A stretch of 64,000 bases of DNA from Cystobasidiopsis lactophilus (taxonomy: Eukaryota; Basidiomycota; Agaricostilbomycetes; Agaricostilbales; Chionosphaeraceae): positions 5,081,631 to 5,145,630 of the forward strand of contig BCIO01000001.1 of assembly GCA_001599975.1 (NCBI GenBank), given 5' to 3'. How positions within the stretch are numbered: the first letter of the stretch is position 1; the number at the start of each line of letters is the position of its first letter. The notes beneath the pieces are model-generated. The model ran no database searches, was not told the origin of the DNA, and saw nothing but the letters and a program-made list of their open reading frames with translations. Shown one piece after another: positions 44,061-55,100 of the stretch. The position numbers were made by a program, and so were the translations under genes.

Positions 44061-44779
44061 AATTCCGAGAGCATGACAGAAAGACGCAGAGAGTAGACGC
44101 TGAGGTCTTGTCCGCAATTTAACAGCTTGGCATGGCAGCTCGGAGCGTCGTTTCAGGCAATAGGAGAACAGCAGCTGGCTAGCGGTCACCAAAAACAATT
44201 TCGTCGCATGAACAGCTCGGTGGTCCAGGGCTGATCATGAACCATCAGCTTCTCGCCCTGCGGTGGTCAGAGGGCAAGAGTCTGGAAATGCTCTCTGTTC
44301 TGGTCTCCGCCACTTAATATGACCCCTTTGGGATGGAGAGTGCAAGTATGCATCAAGCTGTCCCGTTCCAGGACGAGGGAAGCGCCAAACCCAGAGCTTT
44401 CGCCACCTTGTGTGGACTTGCAAAGACCATGGCGTCGTTGCAAGTCCGGTGCTCTTCTTTGCGCGCTCGAGCGACAGTTTGCGCTCCTCTCTTACTCAGG
44501 AGGTGCAGGTGCTGTAGGAGACCTGTTCCTTTTGCTCGTGCCAGTAGTCGCTCCGCCGCCGCTCTGCCGGTTTTAAGAAGTCGTTTCGAAACGCCCTCGC
44601 ATTCCGCGGATGATCAGACGCAAACATGCGTTGCTGCCCTCTGGGCTTTGTTCTGCATTCCGTCTTCGCTTTGTCTCTTGCGGTGTTAGGAAACCTGGGT
44701 TTGGCCGATCTGTCGACGCGTTCGTTTCCTCTCTTCTGCTCCCTCTCCATCCTCCTTTTCCCTTTTTCAAACACCCATC
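44061..44779. other. Intergenic, promoter of lipase gene
   Basis: No gene supported; frames on both strands lack family features. The final pyrimidine-rich 80 bases (CTCTTCTGCTCCCTCTCC) directly precede the lipase ATG and look like a fungal core promoter/leader. Confidence 0.4.
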
Positions 44780-46708
44780 ATGGTGGCCACCTTCCTTTCT
44801 GTCTTTGCTCTTGCTGCCGCGACCACGCTAGTTCGCGGCCAGGTGCTCGAAGTTGCGCAAGACCCGTTCTACACAGTCGCCGGCTCGGATTGGCTCACCG
44901 CTGAACATGGCACCGTCCTGGCTAACCGCTCGATAGTGCCTGCCATCCCAATTCCAGGCTTGAAAGCTTACCAGCTGATGTACCGCACCAATGGCAACGA
45001 CGCCAACTCGCCCAACTACACAGCGACCACCGTTTTTGTTCCCCCAAACGCAGCGACCGACCGCTTCGTTGTCTACAACGTTGCCGAGGATTCGAACAAC
45101 CTCAAGTGTGCCATGAGCTATGCTTGTGCGTACTTACTTTTCCTTGTGCAGAGGCGCGCTGACTCTTGCGTCTGCATTTGATTTTTGACCTGCTCAGTCC
45201 AAAACGGTTCCAACCCATACAACGCCGAAGCTGTCGGCGAGCTCCCTGAGATTGGCGTACTTCTTGCACTGGGTAGGTCTGACAAGTCCCACACTCGCCT
45301 TCCTCACGAACCTCGGGCTGACGATCTGAGCCAAGGCTACATTGTTGTCTCGCCTGACTACGAGGGCCTGGCTAGCACCTTTTCTATCGGTTGGTGTCCC
45401 ATCGTTTCTCTTGCAGAAGTCGCTTGTGACCTAACTCGCCACGCGCAATAGGTCACTTGGAAGGTCACGCCGTTTTGGACTCCGCTCTGGCCGCCCTCAG
45501 CTTTTCGGAAGTCGGCCTGCAGCCTGGTGCAAAGATGGCGGTGTGGGTGAGTGCGAACGCTTGTCTTATAACCCACAATCATTGAGAGGAATTGTCGACT
45601 CGTCCTCCAGGGCTACTCGGGTGGTGCAATCGCATCAGGCTGGAGTAAGTCGTCATTCTATATGATTCGAGTGACAGCTAAAGCTTTGAGTAGCCGCTGC
45701 TTTGGCTCCCTCGTATGCGCCAAGCCTCAACATTGTCGGCGTCGCGCACGGTGGCACCCCAGCCAACCTGTCCGGTACATTTTACTACGCTGACGGCGGA
45801 GTCTACGCCGGCTTGGTTTATGGTGGCTTTACTGGGCTCGTCGACGCGTATCCCGAAGTGAACGCTCGCTGGCTGGAGGTGGCGACGCCCAAGGGCTTGG
45901 ACATCTTGAACACCGTCCGCAACGGGTGCGCGCTCGACGACATCAAGACCTTCACCAAGCAGAAGTTGGCCAGCGATGAGACCTCTTCCCTTGGAGCCGG
46001 CCTGATCGCCGACCCCGTCATGGCTGCCGCTTTGGCCCAAAATGTGTTGGGCTCCAACGAGGCGGAGACGCCCTCTGCGCCCCTCTACATCTATCACTCC
46101 ACCGATGACGAGATTGTGAGTCTTCTACCTGTAGCTGTGGGAGTTTGTCACTAAAGGCATGACTTCAGATTCCGGTCGCAGACATCAAAACGACTGTCCA
46201 AGCCTATTGCTCGCGCAATGTCAATCTCGCTTATGTCGAAGACACCACCCCTGGACGTGGTCACTCCGTTAGGTGTTTTCTCCGGTGGCGAGAGGGGATT
46301 TTGCTCATCAAATCGACCCGCAGGACATGTCAACCATCTCGGTTGTGGAGGTATGGCTCTTTAACACTTTGATCGTTCCACAAGGTTTATAACCAGACCT
46401 CATTCAAGGTCGTCAACTGGATCACTGACCGCTTCAATGGTGTGGCCATGGCTTCAGGCTGCAACAGCACCACGGTCCAGCGCGCTGCGTACACCGCCGA
46501 TGCTTTGGGAGAAGCGGCGGCGCCCTTCTTGTCCGCCCTCTTGAGCTTTTTGTCTCCCACTGGCTCGTCTTCTGGCAACTCCTCCACGCCTACAAACGGC
46601 GGCTCGCCTGGCCAGAGCGGCTCCCCTGACCCTCAGTCTTCGTCCGCCTACTCTCTCTCCCCTGCCCACGCCTTCGCTCTCCTCCCCTTGCTTCTGGCTC
46701 TATTCTGA
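44780..46708 (+). CDS. Secretory lipase (LIP family) with likely GPI tail
   Basis: The gene starts with a signal peptide (MVATFLSVFALAAATTLVRG) and has several short GT-AG introns. LIP-family features follow in order: EVAQDPFYTV, VPAIPIPGLKAYQLMYRTNG, ATTVFVPPN, YIVVSPDYEGLASTF, the nucleophile elbow VWGYSGGAIASGW (GYSGG), ADPVMAAALAQNVLG, APLYIYHSTDDEI (catalytic Asp region) and TPGRGHS (His region). These enzymes are secreted triacylglycerol lipases of the Candida antarctica lipase A group. The C-terminus is unusual: after NGVAMASGCNSTTV comes a Ser/Gly/Pro linker and a hydrophobic end (AHAFALLPLLLALF), which suggests GPI anchoring at the wall or plasma membrane. Confidence 0.88.
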
Positions 46709-46971
46709 GGTGTGAAAGGGATCTGCACAGAAGCGGGAAAAGGTGGCGTGGTTGTTTCCGTCGAGCTTTGGCACAGACAAGCCTCTAGACCTGTCGTCTA
46801 TTTGACCATGCAATAGCCTTCAGATGCAGTCTTCGCGCCTCCAGAAGCAGCGGGTTGGGAACCGGCAGTGTGTGGGCGGCAAAATTTATTTTTGGCAGAG
46901 TGCTCGCTCTGAGCTTGCACCTCGAGCTCCATAACGCCCCGGCAGAGAATGGTCGTGAGGCAAGCCCAGCC
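46709..46971. other. Short intergenic region
   Basis: No gene. The frame of the CorA-like protein extends upstream into this region only with a non-ATG start, so I begin that gene at 46972. Confidence 0.4.
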
Positions 46972-49524
46972 ATGGATCTCTCGACGCTCGCACCAGAGCC
47001 CAGCAGCAGCAGCAGCCCGCGGTTGCAGCAGCCGGGCGAGGCGTACGAACTCCGCCAGCTGCACTCGAACGTGTCGTCGGTGAACGCTGGCGGCAATGAC
47101 GGGGACGGCGAGGAGAGCGACGGGAGCTCGGTGGACGCAGACGATTTCATCAGGGACAAGGAGGACGAGGACGACAAGCTGCATGTGCCGCGCCGCCCGC
47201 CCCGGCAGCAACAACAAGCAGAGCAGCGCCAACAGCGGGAGCGGGCCCTGTCCATGGCCTCCGACGGCCGCCCTGCCATCCTCAAGGTCGGACGGAAAGC
47301 GCTCAGGAAGCTCAAGGGCGGCAACACCTCGGGCGCGTCCAGCTCAAGCAGCTCCTCGTCCAGCTCGAGCAGCGCAGGCAGCCACGCCTCGAACCTCAGC
47401 CGCTTCTCGTCCATCTCCTGGCCCCGCTGGAAGTTCTGGCGCGACTCGTCTTCTTCTGGCTCCTCCTCGTCCAGCTTCGACAGCGTCAAGTACTCCGAGA
47501 AGCTCGCGCAGGTTGACTATGTGCCGCCAGACCCGGTTTACTCGGTCCTGCTGCCCTGCCTCTCGTCCGCCCCTGTGGACACGCTGCACCCTGCACACAC
47601 GCAAGCCGGTACCGCGTTCGAGCACAAGGACTTTGGCCGCCTCGCCGATGCTTTGCAGCACCTGGCCGCGTTTTGGAAGGCGAGAGATGACCCGGAAGCG
47701 CATTCCGGCGACCTGGGAGCTTCCAATACAGTGCCGCCACCTGGCCCCATCAAGAGGCCAACGTTTATGCGAGTCAAGTCCAGCACGGCTGGAGGTCTGC
47801 CAAAATTGGTGGTGCCAGAACGAAGGGCCGCCTGGCACGGCTCGGCTTGGTGGCTCGACATTCTCTGCCCGACAATCCAAGATATGCGCGCTCTCAAAAA
47901 GGTTCGTGCCCTCTGCCCATAGCTTTTCTCGAGATCCATCTAACGTCTCTTGATCAGGCCTTGCCCTTGCACCCTTTGACAATCGAAGACATCTTGCACC
48001 AAGACCCGCGCGAAAAATTCGAGGCTTTTGACACTTCGGCTCTGGGCTACCAATTTGTCGTCTTTCGCGCCATCGACGAGCAGTACTTTCGCTACGAGCA
48101 GGCCACCGAGGGCGAAGTGCACCACCATCACCATCACTCCTCCAAGCGCGGCAAGCTTACCATCGTCGAGGGTGCTGGCGGCAAAGAAGGAGTGGAGGGC
48201 GTCGGCGTCGGCGCGGTCAACATGTACCTGGTTATTTACGAAGACGGCATCCTATCCGTTCGTTCGAGCTCTCTGCCTCATCCCTGCTTCATTAACAGGG
48301 GCGATGTCGCTGCGAACAGTTCCACTTTGAGCCATTGGACCGGCACATGGACTCGATCCGAGCTCGCATCCAGAGCATCGGGGGCACCCGGTTCATCAAG
48401 TCTCGTGCGTCGGACACTTCTCCTTAAATCCGTTGCCCTTGCTGACTTTGGATCGTCTCAATCGCACAGAATGGATCGCGTATGGCCTCATGGACTCCGT
48501 GGTGGACACCTTCTTCCCTCTAATCAACGTGATGGAGGACGAGCTAAAGGTCCTGGACGGCTACCTGGCCGACCCGATCGCCGTCGTCTCTCAATCCGCT
48601 CCCTCCTACCACCACACCTCCAAATCATCCCAATACTTCAGCCCCAACGGCCCTCCCACTTCGGTCTTCTCTTGGGCTTTTGTCACCTACTACCTTCTGC
48701 CCGCCGCCATCCTCCACATTTTCACCTCGCTCAAGTTTGAGCGCTCTGCCGACGCCCAAGTGCTCAGAGGCAAAGGCGGCAAGGTTCGAGGGGCGTCCTT
48801 GGCCAAGCCGAAAAATCTGGGCAAGGTCATCAGCGCCTCAATGGCCACTTCCAACTCGCTCCAGCCCACCTATCTCCTTGGCCGCATCGCGCATTCCAGA
48901 AAACTGGTCGCCGCCATGTTGAGGCTGCTGGTGCCCAAGACCGACGTGGTCAGAGGCATGAGGAAGCGCAACTTGGGCGTCGACGAGATCGCACTCTACC
49001 TTGGCGATCTGGAAGGTGCGTGTTGGCTCGCTCTACATGCAAAATGTTGCTCAAGTATAGAGTTGAATCAACGAGCATAGACCATATCTGGACGCTGCAG
49101 CAGAACCTCAGCTTTGCCGAAGTTATGTTGGCACATGACCACCCGGTGCTCATCGGCCTCTTGAGGCTGGCGCTGGACGCGGCCAAAATGCACAACGACA
49201 AGCTACTGATTCGCATCTACGTCGTCGGCACCACCTTCCTCGCCACCAATCTGGTCACTTCCATGTGCGGGACCAACGTCGATGTGCCACACAATGGCGA
49301 TCGGGTCCATCATCTCCGAGCGGATGGCTCTAAGCCACCGTACATCGCTTTCGGTGTCGCTTTGCTCTTTTGCTTGCTCGCCGGGTCCTCAATTCAGATC
49401 TACCTCTTTTGTGAGTTGGCCCGCGCATTCCTTCCGATTACAAGCCTGAATGACGGCCTTGCGCACAGTTGTGACCAAGTCGGTCAAAAAGAAGCGCGCC
49501 CAGCAATTTGCCTTATCTCTCTAA
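46972..49524 (+). CDS. CorA-family divalent metal transporter with altered GMN motif
   Basis: Exon 1 is 46972-47901; later short introns end with a final exon closing at 49522-49524. A ~200-residue Ser/acidic disordered N-terminus leads into the CorA fold: WWLDILCPTIQDMRALKKA, LPLHPLTIEDILHQDPREKF, YQFVVFRAIDEQYF, MYLVIYEDGILS, YGLMDSVVDTFFPLINVMED, LDDLEG-like IALYLGDLEG, and two C-terminal membrane segments (KLLIRIYVVGTTFLATNLVT; IAFGVALLFCLLAGSSIQIY). The signature between them reads SMCGTNVDVP, so the GMN that lines the Mg2+ pore entry is GTN at 49269-49277. It resembles fungal Mnr2/Alr proteins, but the substrate is uncertain given this change. A native run of six His sits in a cytosolic loop near 48119. 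Confidence 0.88.
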
Positions 49525-49671
49525 ACTACGCAGACACCATTTAGTACGCGGTCGATTCCTTTAGCATGAACACTCACGCACGCTTGTAATCCCTTTTGTG
49601 GCACGCCTTTCCCTCCGTAGAAGATACCAGCATCATTTCTCTTGCTGTGTTCGGCTTAGATTTGTCCCACC

Positions 49672-51903
49672 CTAGTCTGAAATGCACTCCCTGTAAACAT
49701 TCGCATGATCTTGGGAATAAACGAAGGACATCAACTGACCAACTGAAAGGCGACCGCTCGATGCATTGAAGACTGGAGAAGGGGAAAATGCCGAAGATGC
49801 TTCTGGAGAGGCAGGCGCCGCCGAGGAAGCCACTGCTGACTGAGGGGGGTGGATGGAGAAGGAAGGAAGTTCGGCAGAGGCGCGAGCGGCGATTTTGGTG
49901 AAGGTCTCTTCGCCTTCGCGTCGAGCAAACTTGATGAGGATGTCCAGCGTGTTCTGGTCTGGTGGCGAGCCAGCGAGCGCCATTTGCTCAAACACCACCA
50001 CTGCCGCGTCCTCCATCAAGCCGCACCGGCAGACGCACTCGAGCCAAGTGTCCCACGTCTTCTTGTCAAGCTCCGGCCCAAACTCTTGCTGGGCCAACGC
50101 CCAAACTTGCTGAGCCTGCGAGAACGAGTTGGCCCACGCGCAGACGTCCAAGATGGCGATGACCGTCCTTTGGTCCAAGGGCATGCGCTGCCTGTTGGCC
50201 CACATGGTCTGCCACAGCCTCAACGCGGACTGGTAGTCTCCGACGTGCCCGTACGCCGCAATCAAAGTGTTGTTGAGCGCCAAGTCTGGGTCGTAGAGGT
50301 TGTCGAGCTTGATAATGTCGTGCAGCCTTCGGACCTGCTCCGGCCGCTTATATTTCTGCGAAAAGTAGTGCAACAGCATCGAGTAGGCGTAGCCGTCTGG
50401 AGCGTGGCCGGCCGAGCGCATGTCCTGGAGCACTTCTAGAAACACTTCGGCTGGTGCTTCAGGCTTGTCTTTGGCCGGGTCGAACGAAGTGAGCTTAGTG
50501 AAATGGGAGAGGATCTGGTTGAAGTGGTGGCGCTCGAAGACGAGCGGGTCCAAAGCGAGACACCATGCGTAGGCCTTGAAGGCGCCCGACACGCCTTGTG
50601 CGATGGACATGAGGCCAATGGTGACCTCGAAGAAGGTCTCTACGTTCTCGAATGCGATGTCGGAGTCCCGCATGTCCTTGAGCAAGTCAAAAGACCAAAC
50701 GCGAGCTTCTGGGGTGCCCACTTTGGTGCAGGTCTGCAGAAGGGTGAGGTAGATGCCGGCATCGGGAGTCTCCAGCTCCTCATACATCCGACGCATTTGC
50801 TGAAGGTCGGGTTCCTGAGATGTGGCCAAAGCTCTTAAGATTGGGTCCACCAACGGCGCACTAGGTGGTGGTGCTGCCGGGTCCTTCAAGATCCGCTCGT
50901 AGTAGCGAATGGCGTCTTGCAGGCCTTGTTCCGGTGTAGGCGCTTCAGCCAACACCGCTTTGACCAGTACCGCTTGCGCCTCTTCCGACAGTGGCAGGCC
51001 GAGGGTCTCTTCGATCCAGGCTGCGATTGAGCGGATCTGGCACTGGCTGGCAGGGGTGTACATGCGCTGTTTTTGGGTGGATAGGGAGGCGAAGATGTAA
51101 GAGGTATGCTTGTTGGGTACTGACTCGTCGTCTGGAGAGCTTCGCCAGAGACTGAGTTCATCTTGTGCGGCCTGCCAATCAAAGAAGCCTAGCCGGTAAT
51201 TGAGCCGGGCGTTCCATGCCGGTGCGTCCGTTTGCCCCAACCCTTGCAAGTCGACCACTTGCTCATAGGCTTTATGTGCCCTCTCTGCGTGCTTTTTGAC
51301 GGTGTAGCCATCTAGTAGGACGGTCCAGGTGGCCAGCGTGGTGTCGACTTTGGCGTCCAGCATTTGACCCAGCACCGCATCGACCTGGTCCAGCTGGTCC
51401 GAGTCCATGAAGGCCTTTATTAGCGTGTTGTAAGCCTTGGCGTCGAGCGGGGTGGCGTGCAACTCCATGAGCTGGACGATCTGCTGCATGCCGTCCAGGT
51501 CGGCCTTGGTCCAGCGGGTCGTCGAGAAGCCAGAGAGGATGACGGTCCAGTCGGCGACGTTTGGGATCACCTGGAAAGTGGCCGGCATTTGCTGGGCCCA
51601 TTTGAGCGCCTGCTTGGGCCGGCCAGAGCGCACCATGGCCATGAGCAGATGATGGTGGTCCAGCCTCGACTGCGGCTCGGCGAACAGGCGCTGGATGTCG
51701 TTGAACAGCAGCTGGGCCAGGTGAAGCTGCTTGCGGTGCCTGCTGACCATGCGCAAACCAGCGCGCACGTCCTTGACCTTGAGATCCTCCGTCCAGCGCA
51801 CTTGGTGGTAGGCCTCTTTGAAGGCGGCCACCTCCTGCCGATCGATCAGCCGCGCCAGCTCCTGCCCTTTGCCCTTGCCCCGTCCTCTTAACAAGCTGAA
51901 CAT
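49672..51903 (-). CDS. Pentatricopeptide-repeat protein, probably mitochondrial
   Basis: One uninterrupted 743-residue exon beginning MFSLLRGRGKGKGQELARLI. Repeats of the 35-residue PPR type are seen throughout, for example ADWTVILSGFSTTRWTKADL, AKAYNTLIKAFMDSDQLDQV, ATWTVLLDGYTVKKHAERAH, GYAYSMLLHYFSQKYKRPEQ, LALNNTLIAAYGHVGDYQSA and TWDTWLECVCRCGLMEDAAV. The basic start fits mitochondrial import. PPR proteins bind organellar RNA, and I infer a role in mitochondrial RNA processing or translation. The absence of introns is notable beside intron-rich neighbours but common for PPR genes. Plus-strand frames across it are shadows. Confidence 0.85.
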   Translation of the reverse strand: MFSLLRGRGKGKGQELARLIDRQEVAAFKEAYHQVRWTEDLKVKDVRAGLRMVSRHRKQLHLAQLLFNDIQRLFAEPQSRLDHHHLLMAMVRSGRPKQALKWAQQMPATFQVIPNVADWTVILSGFSTTRWTKADLDGMQQIVQLMELHATPLDAKAYNTLIKAFMDSDQLDQVDAVLGQMLDAKVDTTLATWTVLLDGYTVKKHAERAHKAYEQVVDLQGLGQTDAPAWNARLNYRLGFFDWQAAQDELSLWRSSPDDESVPNKHTSYIFASLSTQKQRMYTPASQCQIRSIAAWIEETLGLPLSEEAQAVLVKAVLAEAPTPEQGLQDAIRYYERILKDPAAPPPSAPLVDPILRALATSQEPDLQQMRRMYEELETPDAGIYLTLLQTCTKVGTPEARVWSFDLLKDMRDSDIAFENVETFFEVTIGLMSIAQGVSGAFKAYAWCLALDPLVFERHHFNQILSHFTKLTSFDPAKDKPEAPAEVFLEVLQDMRSAGHAPDGYAYSMLLHYFSQKYKRPEQVRRLHDIIKLDNLYDPDLALNNTLIAAYGHVGDYQSALRLWQTMWANRQRMPLDQRTVIAILDVCAWANSFSQAQQVWALAQQEFGPELDKKTWDTWLECVCRCGLMEDAAVVVFEQMALAGSPPDQNTLDILIKFARREGEETFTKIAARASAELPSFSIHPPQSAVASSAAPASPEASSAFSPSPVFNASSGRLSVGQLMSFVYSQDHANVYRECISD

Positions 51904-52031
51904 GGCGAGGGTTGGGTGCTTGCTAAAGGGAACAACAAAATTTTGGGCAGGTCGGAGCCGAGCCGGCGCTCACTCTTGTGGGTGCGTGGCGTCTCGTTCT
52001 ATTTCAATGAGCTGTAGGATGCTTCTCTACA

Positions 52032-53108
52032 CTACTTATGCTCAATGTTGATGCTCCACTCCCGCCATTCCTCAATAGACTTGAGCTGCGCCTTGAGCTT
52101 GGCCTCAGCTGCGTCCACCGCGTCCTTGCCAATCAAGACCGCTTCCGGGATCGGCTTGCCCTCGGCCAGACCAGTGCCATGGACTAGGTCAACGCATCTG
52201 TTTGGTCGTGGTTAGACAGCGGGCTTAAATGGACGGCAAAAAGAGCTCACCGGTCGGCCAAAATGCTGGCATCCCCAGACTGAACGTGGTTCATGGCCGC
52301 AAAAGCGCCCTTGATCTTGGTCTCGATAGCTGCATAGTCCTCCTGCGATTCGGGATCACCGGCCTCATACTGCATGGAGCCAGTGTCCAAGAACCGAGTG
52401 CGAATGGCGCCGGGCTGCGAAATTGACTTGTTAGATACATGGCTTTAGCCCTCAAAGCCGAAACACGCTCACACAAATACAGACAGCTTTGATGTTCAAC
52501 GAGGCGAGTTCGCCAGCCATGGACTCGGTGATGGCTCGTACAGCGAACTTGCTCGAGTTGTATAGGCTCATAGCTGGCAGAGAACGCCACGAGCCGATCG
52601 AGCCAAAGTTGAGCACCCAGCCGGTCTTCAAAGCGCGCATGCCAGGCAAGAAGGCGCGGCAGACGTTCATCAGGCCGAAGACGTTGATTTCGTACTGCCG
52701 TGACCTTCAGTGCCGGTTTAGGAGGGCTTGAAAAGGAGAGGTCACTTACTTGAGCTTTGGCTGCTTCTGGAGACGTTCTCTCCATTGCTCCGCCCTGGGC
52801 GTAGCCAGCGTTGTTGACGAGGATGGTGGGTGCCTGGCCGAACAGCTCGTTCGCCTTAGCGGCCGCCGCTTGCAGCTTCTCCAGCGGCCAGGTGACATCC
52901 AGCTCGAGCAGCTTGACCGTCTCGGACTCGAGGCTCTTGATCGAGTCAATCCGTCGGGCAGTTGCGATGACGAGGTCTCCTTTGGCGCTAGCGGCTTCGA
53001 CGAGAGCGGCGCCAATGCCCACACTGCAGCCCGTAATCAACCAGACTGTGCGCCTTTCAGCTTGTACATCCTGCCCAACGAAGTACGACGCTCACTGTTC
53101 TTCGTCAT
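52032..53108 (-). CDS. Short-chain dehydrogenase/reductase
   Basis: The gene begins with a 13-nt first exon (53108-53096, MTKN plus one base), then an intron at 53095-53046. The second exon opens with the strand WLITGCSVGIG (TGxxxGxG). Further motifs: VIATARRIDSIKSLE, LELDVTW, ILVNNAGYAQGGAMERT (NNAG), NVCRAFLPGMRALKTGWVLN, FGSIGSWRSLPAMSLYNSSK (catalytic Ser and YxxxK), ESMAGELASLNIKAVCI, and QPGAIRTRFLDTGSMQYE. It ends REWSINIEHK. This matches classical SDRs related to fungal retinol dehydrogenase/17-beta-HSD-like oxidoreductases; the substrate is unknown. Confidence 0.87.
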
Positions 53109-53759
53109 GGTGTTTGCAGACCAAGAGTTTTCCCGCGGGACTCAGAAGGCGGCTTTCGGTGATTGGCTGCCAACCTGGGGAAGGTCGTCGGTGTTAGCTG
53201 TGGCGTTCATGGAGTCTACCAGAGTTGAGTAGCAACAAAGGCCGATAGCTGGATAATCTCAAAAGGTAGGTCGGGGCCATTATAGTGGGCGAGGAGCGAT
53301 AATGGGGGATTCATGATAATGCAGAATGTGAATCCTTGGCTTTTGCAGCACCCAGCGTTCGATGAAGTCCGCGATCACTTGAGGATTCTCGGCCCTAGAC
53401 TACAGGGTCGTAAAGAATAGCGTCGGTAGTGAGAACGGAGACCGAAATGCGCCTGTCGGTTGCCACCGCGCAAACAAAGAGTCTGTACAACCCTCGATCG
53501 CGAACTTCCTTATACTTGAAAAGCTTCATGACCTGTACAAGGCGTGCTCTTGATCACGAAGGACGAGGAGGCTGCAACGCGACCGAGGATGAAAGGCAAG
53601 CTGCAACGTGACTGAGGATGACAGCACGAAGTCAGTTGAGCCAGTGACCAAGTTTTGCCGAATTGGAATGCTTCAAGAGATGGCTTTGATGGGGGTAGTA
53701 GCAAAGCGCCAGGAGATTGGGCAAGCACGGAGCTACAACATGGTCGACTCCGGCGAAGT
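53109..53759. other. Intergenic left of inverted repeat
   Basis: No coding feature supported. It holds the SDR promoter and the unique sequence up to the decayed tRNA at the repeat boundary. Confidence 0.4.
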
Positions 53760-53836
53760 CTTGGACTGTTGCCCTGGCATTTACTAATACTTTGAAGTAT
53801 ATTAGTACCCCGTCTAACCAACTGAGCTAATCGAGC
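53760..53836 (-). pseudogene. Decayed tRNA-Ile copy at left end of inverted repeat
   Basis: Read on the minus strand from 53836, the first ~22 bases match the intact tRNA-Ile at 59496 exactly, and the anticodon arm plus intron are recognisable (ACTAATATACTTC...AGTATTAGTAAATGCC). The D-arm 3' side has lost pairing, and the T-arm and 3' acceptor strand are gone: after CAACAGT the sequence is unrelated. Without a B box or acceptor stem it should not make a working tRNA. Confidence 0.75.
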
Positions 53837-54694
53837 AGTTAGAGAGGTCCAGCGCGTTTAGAGTGGCATTCTGCTCGTAAAACGCCCCAAAACGCGGCCC
53901 TTCGCCGATTTTCGACATTTCTTCGCCCAAATCACAACCAATCTTTGCATTTAGAGCATCGATGCATTCACCAGCAGTTCACACACGGACCAGGCTTTAA
54001 AGGGATCGATTTGGCGCAAGTTTGACCGAGATCCAAAGCGCTAAAAGAAGCAGGCCCTCGAGCGCAAATCGGTTTCTGCGGGTCTGGCGAGCTTTGCGAA
54101 CACAAGGCACTGCTTGTCTTAGTCATATTGTGCATTGTGGAACACGCAGAAGGGCAGGAAAGAGACGCAAGAGGCCCCAGATGGAGTGCATGAAAATTGT
54201 TGGCATGGTGCGGAAGCGGAAGCGGGACCGCGCTCTCTAAATCGTGCCCAGTCTCATTTCTGCTTGGGACCTTGCCCAGCACGGTGTTGGAAGATCGCCT
54301 ATGAATCGAGAAAGGTGACAAAGTCAGAATGCAAGCACGACAAGCCAATCCATAGCCCAAAGAGCTAAGAAGTTGGCAAGTGGTGATCGCCACTTTTCAG
54401 GCTCCCGCACTTCCCCAACCGTCCCAGTTCATCACCGTCCGGCCACTCTATATCGACTGGCATCACACTTCAAGGTTCGCTGCAAGACGCCGTTGCTGGC
54501 AGAGGGGGAGCGTGTTGGAAAGAGGGCGACGCTGGGCAGCTCGGGCGCTGGGAGCCAAAACAAATCTCGTGAAACAAAGCTTGCGGAATTTGGAGGATCT
54601 GCAAAGACGACCTTGTCAGCGGCTGTGTCCCAAGACGCTGGTAAGACAAGAGCTCACCGAAGCGAGGAGAGCCGCGGAAGGCGCAACAAAGAGG
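53836..54694 (+). repeat. Inverted repeat, left arm (859 bp)
   Basis: The reverse complement of this segment matches 58638-59496 over its full length with only a few differences in the stretches I compared (for example one codon change, A versus T, in a shared 141-codon frame, and one base at the inner edge). The equal 859-nt length implies no net indel. The outer edge coincides with the tRNA-Ile 5' end; inside that point the copies are near identical, outside it they decay. Confidence 0.85.
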
Positions 54695-54780
54695 GCCTTG
54701 CTATCATCTGCTTGGAACCATCGATTAGCCAAGTATAAGAGGAAGGGAGTTCAACAAAAAGCTAACGTTGGATTGGCAAA

Positions 54781-55100
54781 CTACTCTGCTTTCTTGAGCA
54801 TACCCAGGATGCGCTCGCCAAAGACCATCGACAGATCGTTTGGAGCGCCGGTGACGGAGACGGGCATGATGACACCGACGCGCTCACCAGAAGAACCCTC
54901 GGCTTTCTGATCGGGCTCCTCTTCGGCCTTGCGACTGTCTTTACCTTCGTCTTTGCCGGCGGAGCCTGTAAGCTTCGTGATCAGACTCAGTTGGAGGGGC
55001 TGCTCTCACTACGCTGATGAGACGAAGTGCTGTCTTCGCCCGGCACCTGCTGATTTTCAAGGTCTTTCTTGGGCGATTCGGCTGCTTGACAGGATCCCAT
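54781..55100 (-). CDS. Small acidic/lysine-rich protein with MGSC N-terminus
   Basis: Two exons (55100-55013 and 54965-54781) joined by a 47-nt GT-AG intron give 90 residues. The start MGSCQAAESPKKDLENQQVP has Gly2 and Cys4, the usual context for N-myristoylation and palmitoylation. The middle is charged (SAGKDEGKDSRKAEEEPDQK), and the end is GVIMPVSVTGAPNDLSMVFG followed by ERILGMLKKAE. The gene sits just inside the left repeat arm and points toward it. An upstream ATG (55142) opens another frame, MSAREAFCFGQ, resembling the start of the gene at 58322. The family was not recognised. Confidence 0.5.

Noticed and set aside
48119-48136. Six consecutive histidine codons in the CorA-like gene, resembling an affinity tag
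   Set aside because: It is internal, with mixed CAC/CAT codons, in a natural Ser/His-rich loop; no vector sequence nearby.
49849-50439. A 196-codon plus-strand frame opposite the PPR gene
   Set aside because: Antisense shadow of an intact PPR reading frame.
53968-54393. A 141-codon frame present in both repeat arms, considered as a gene
   Set aside because: No domain, no introns, no start context; its conservation follows from arm identity, and the opposite strand is equally open.
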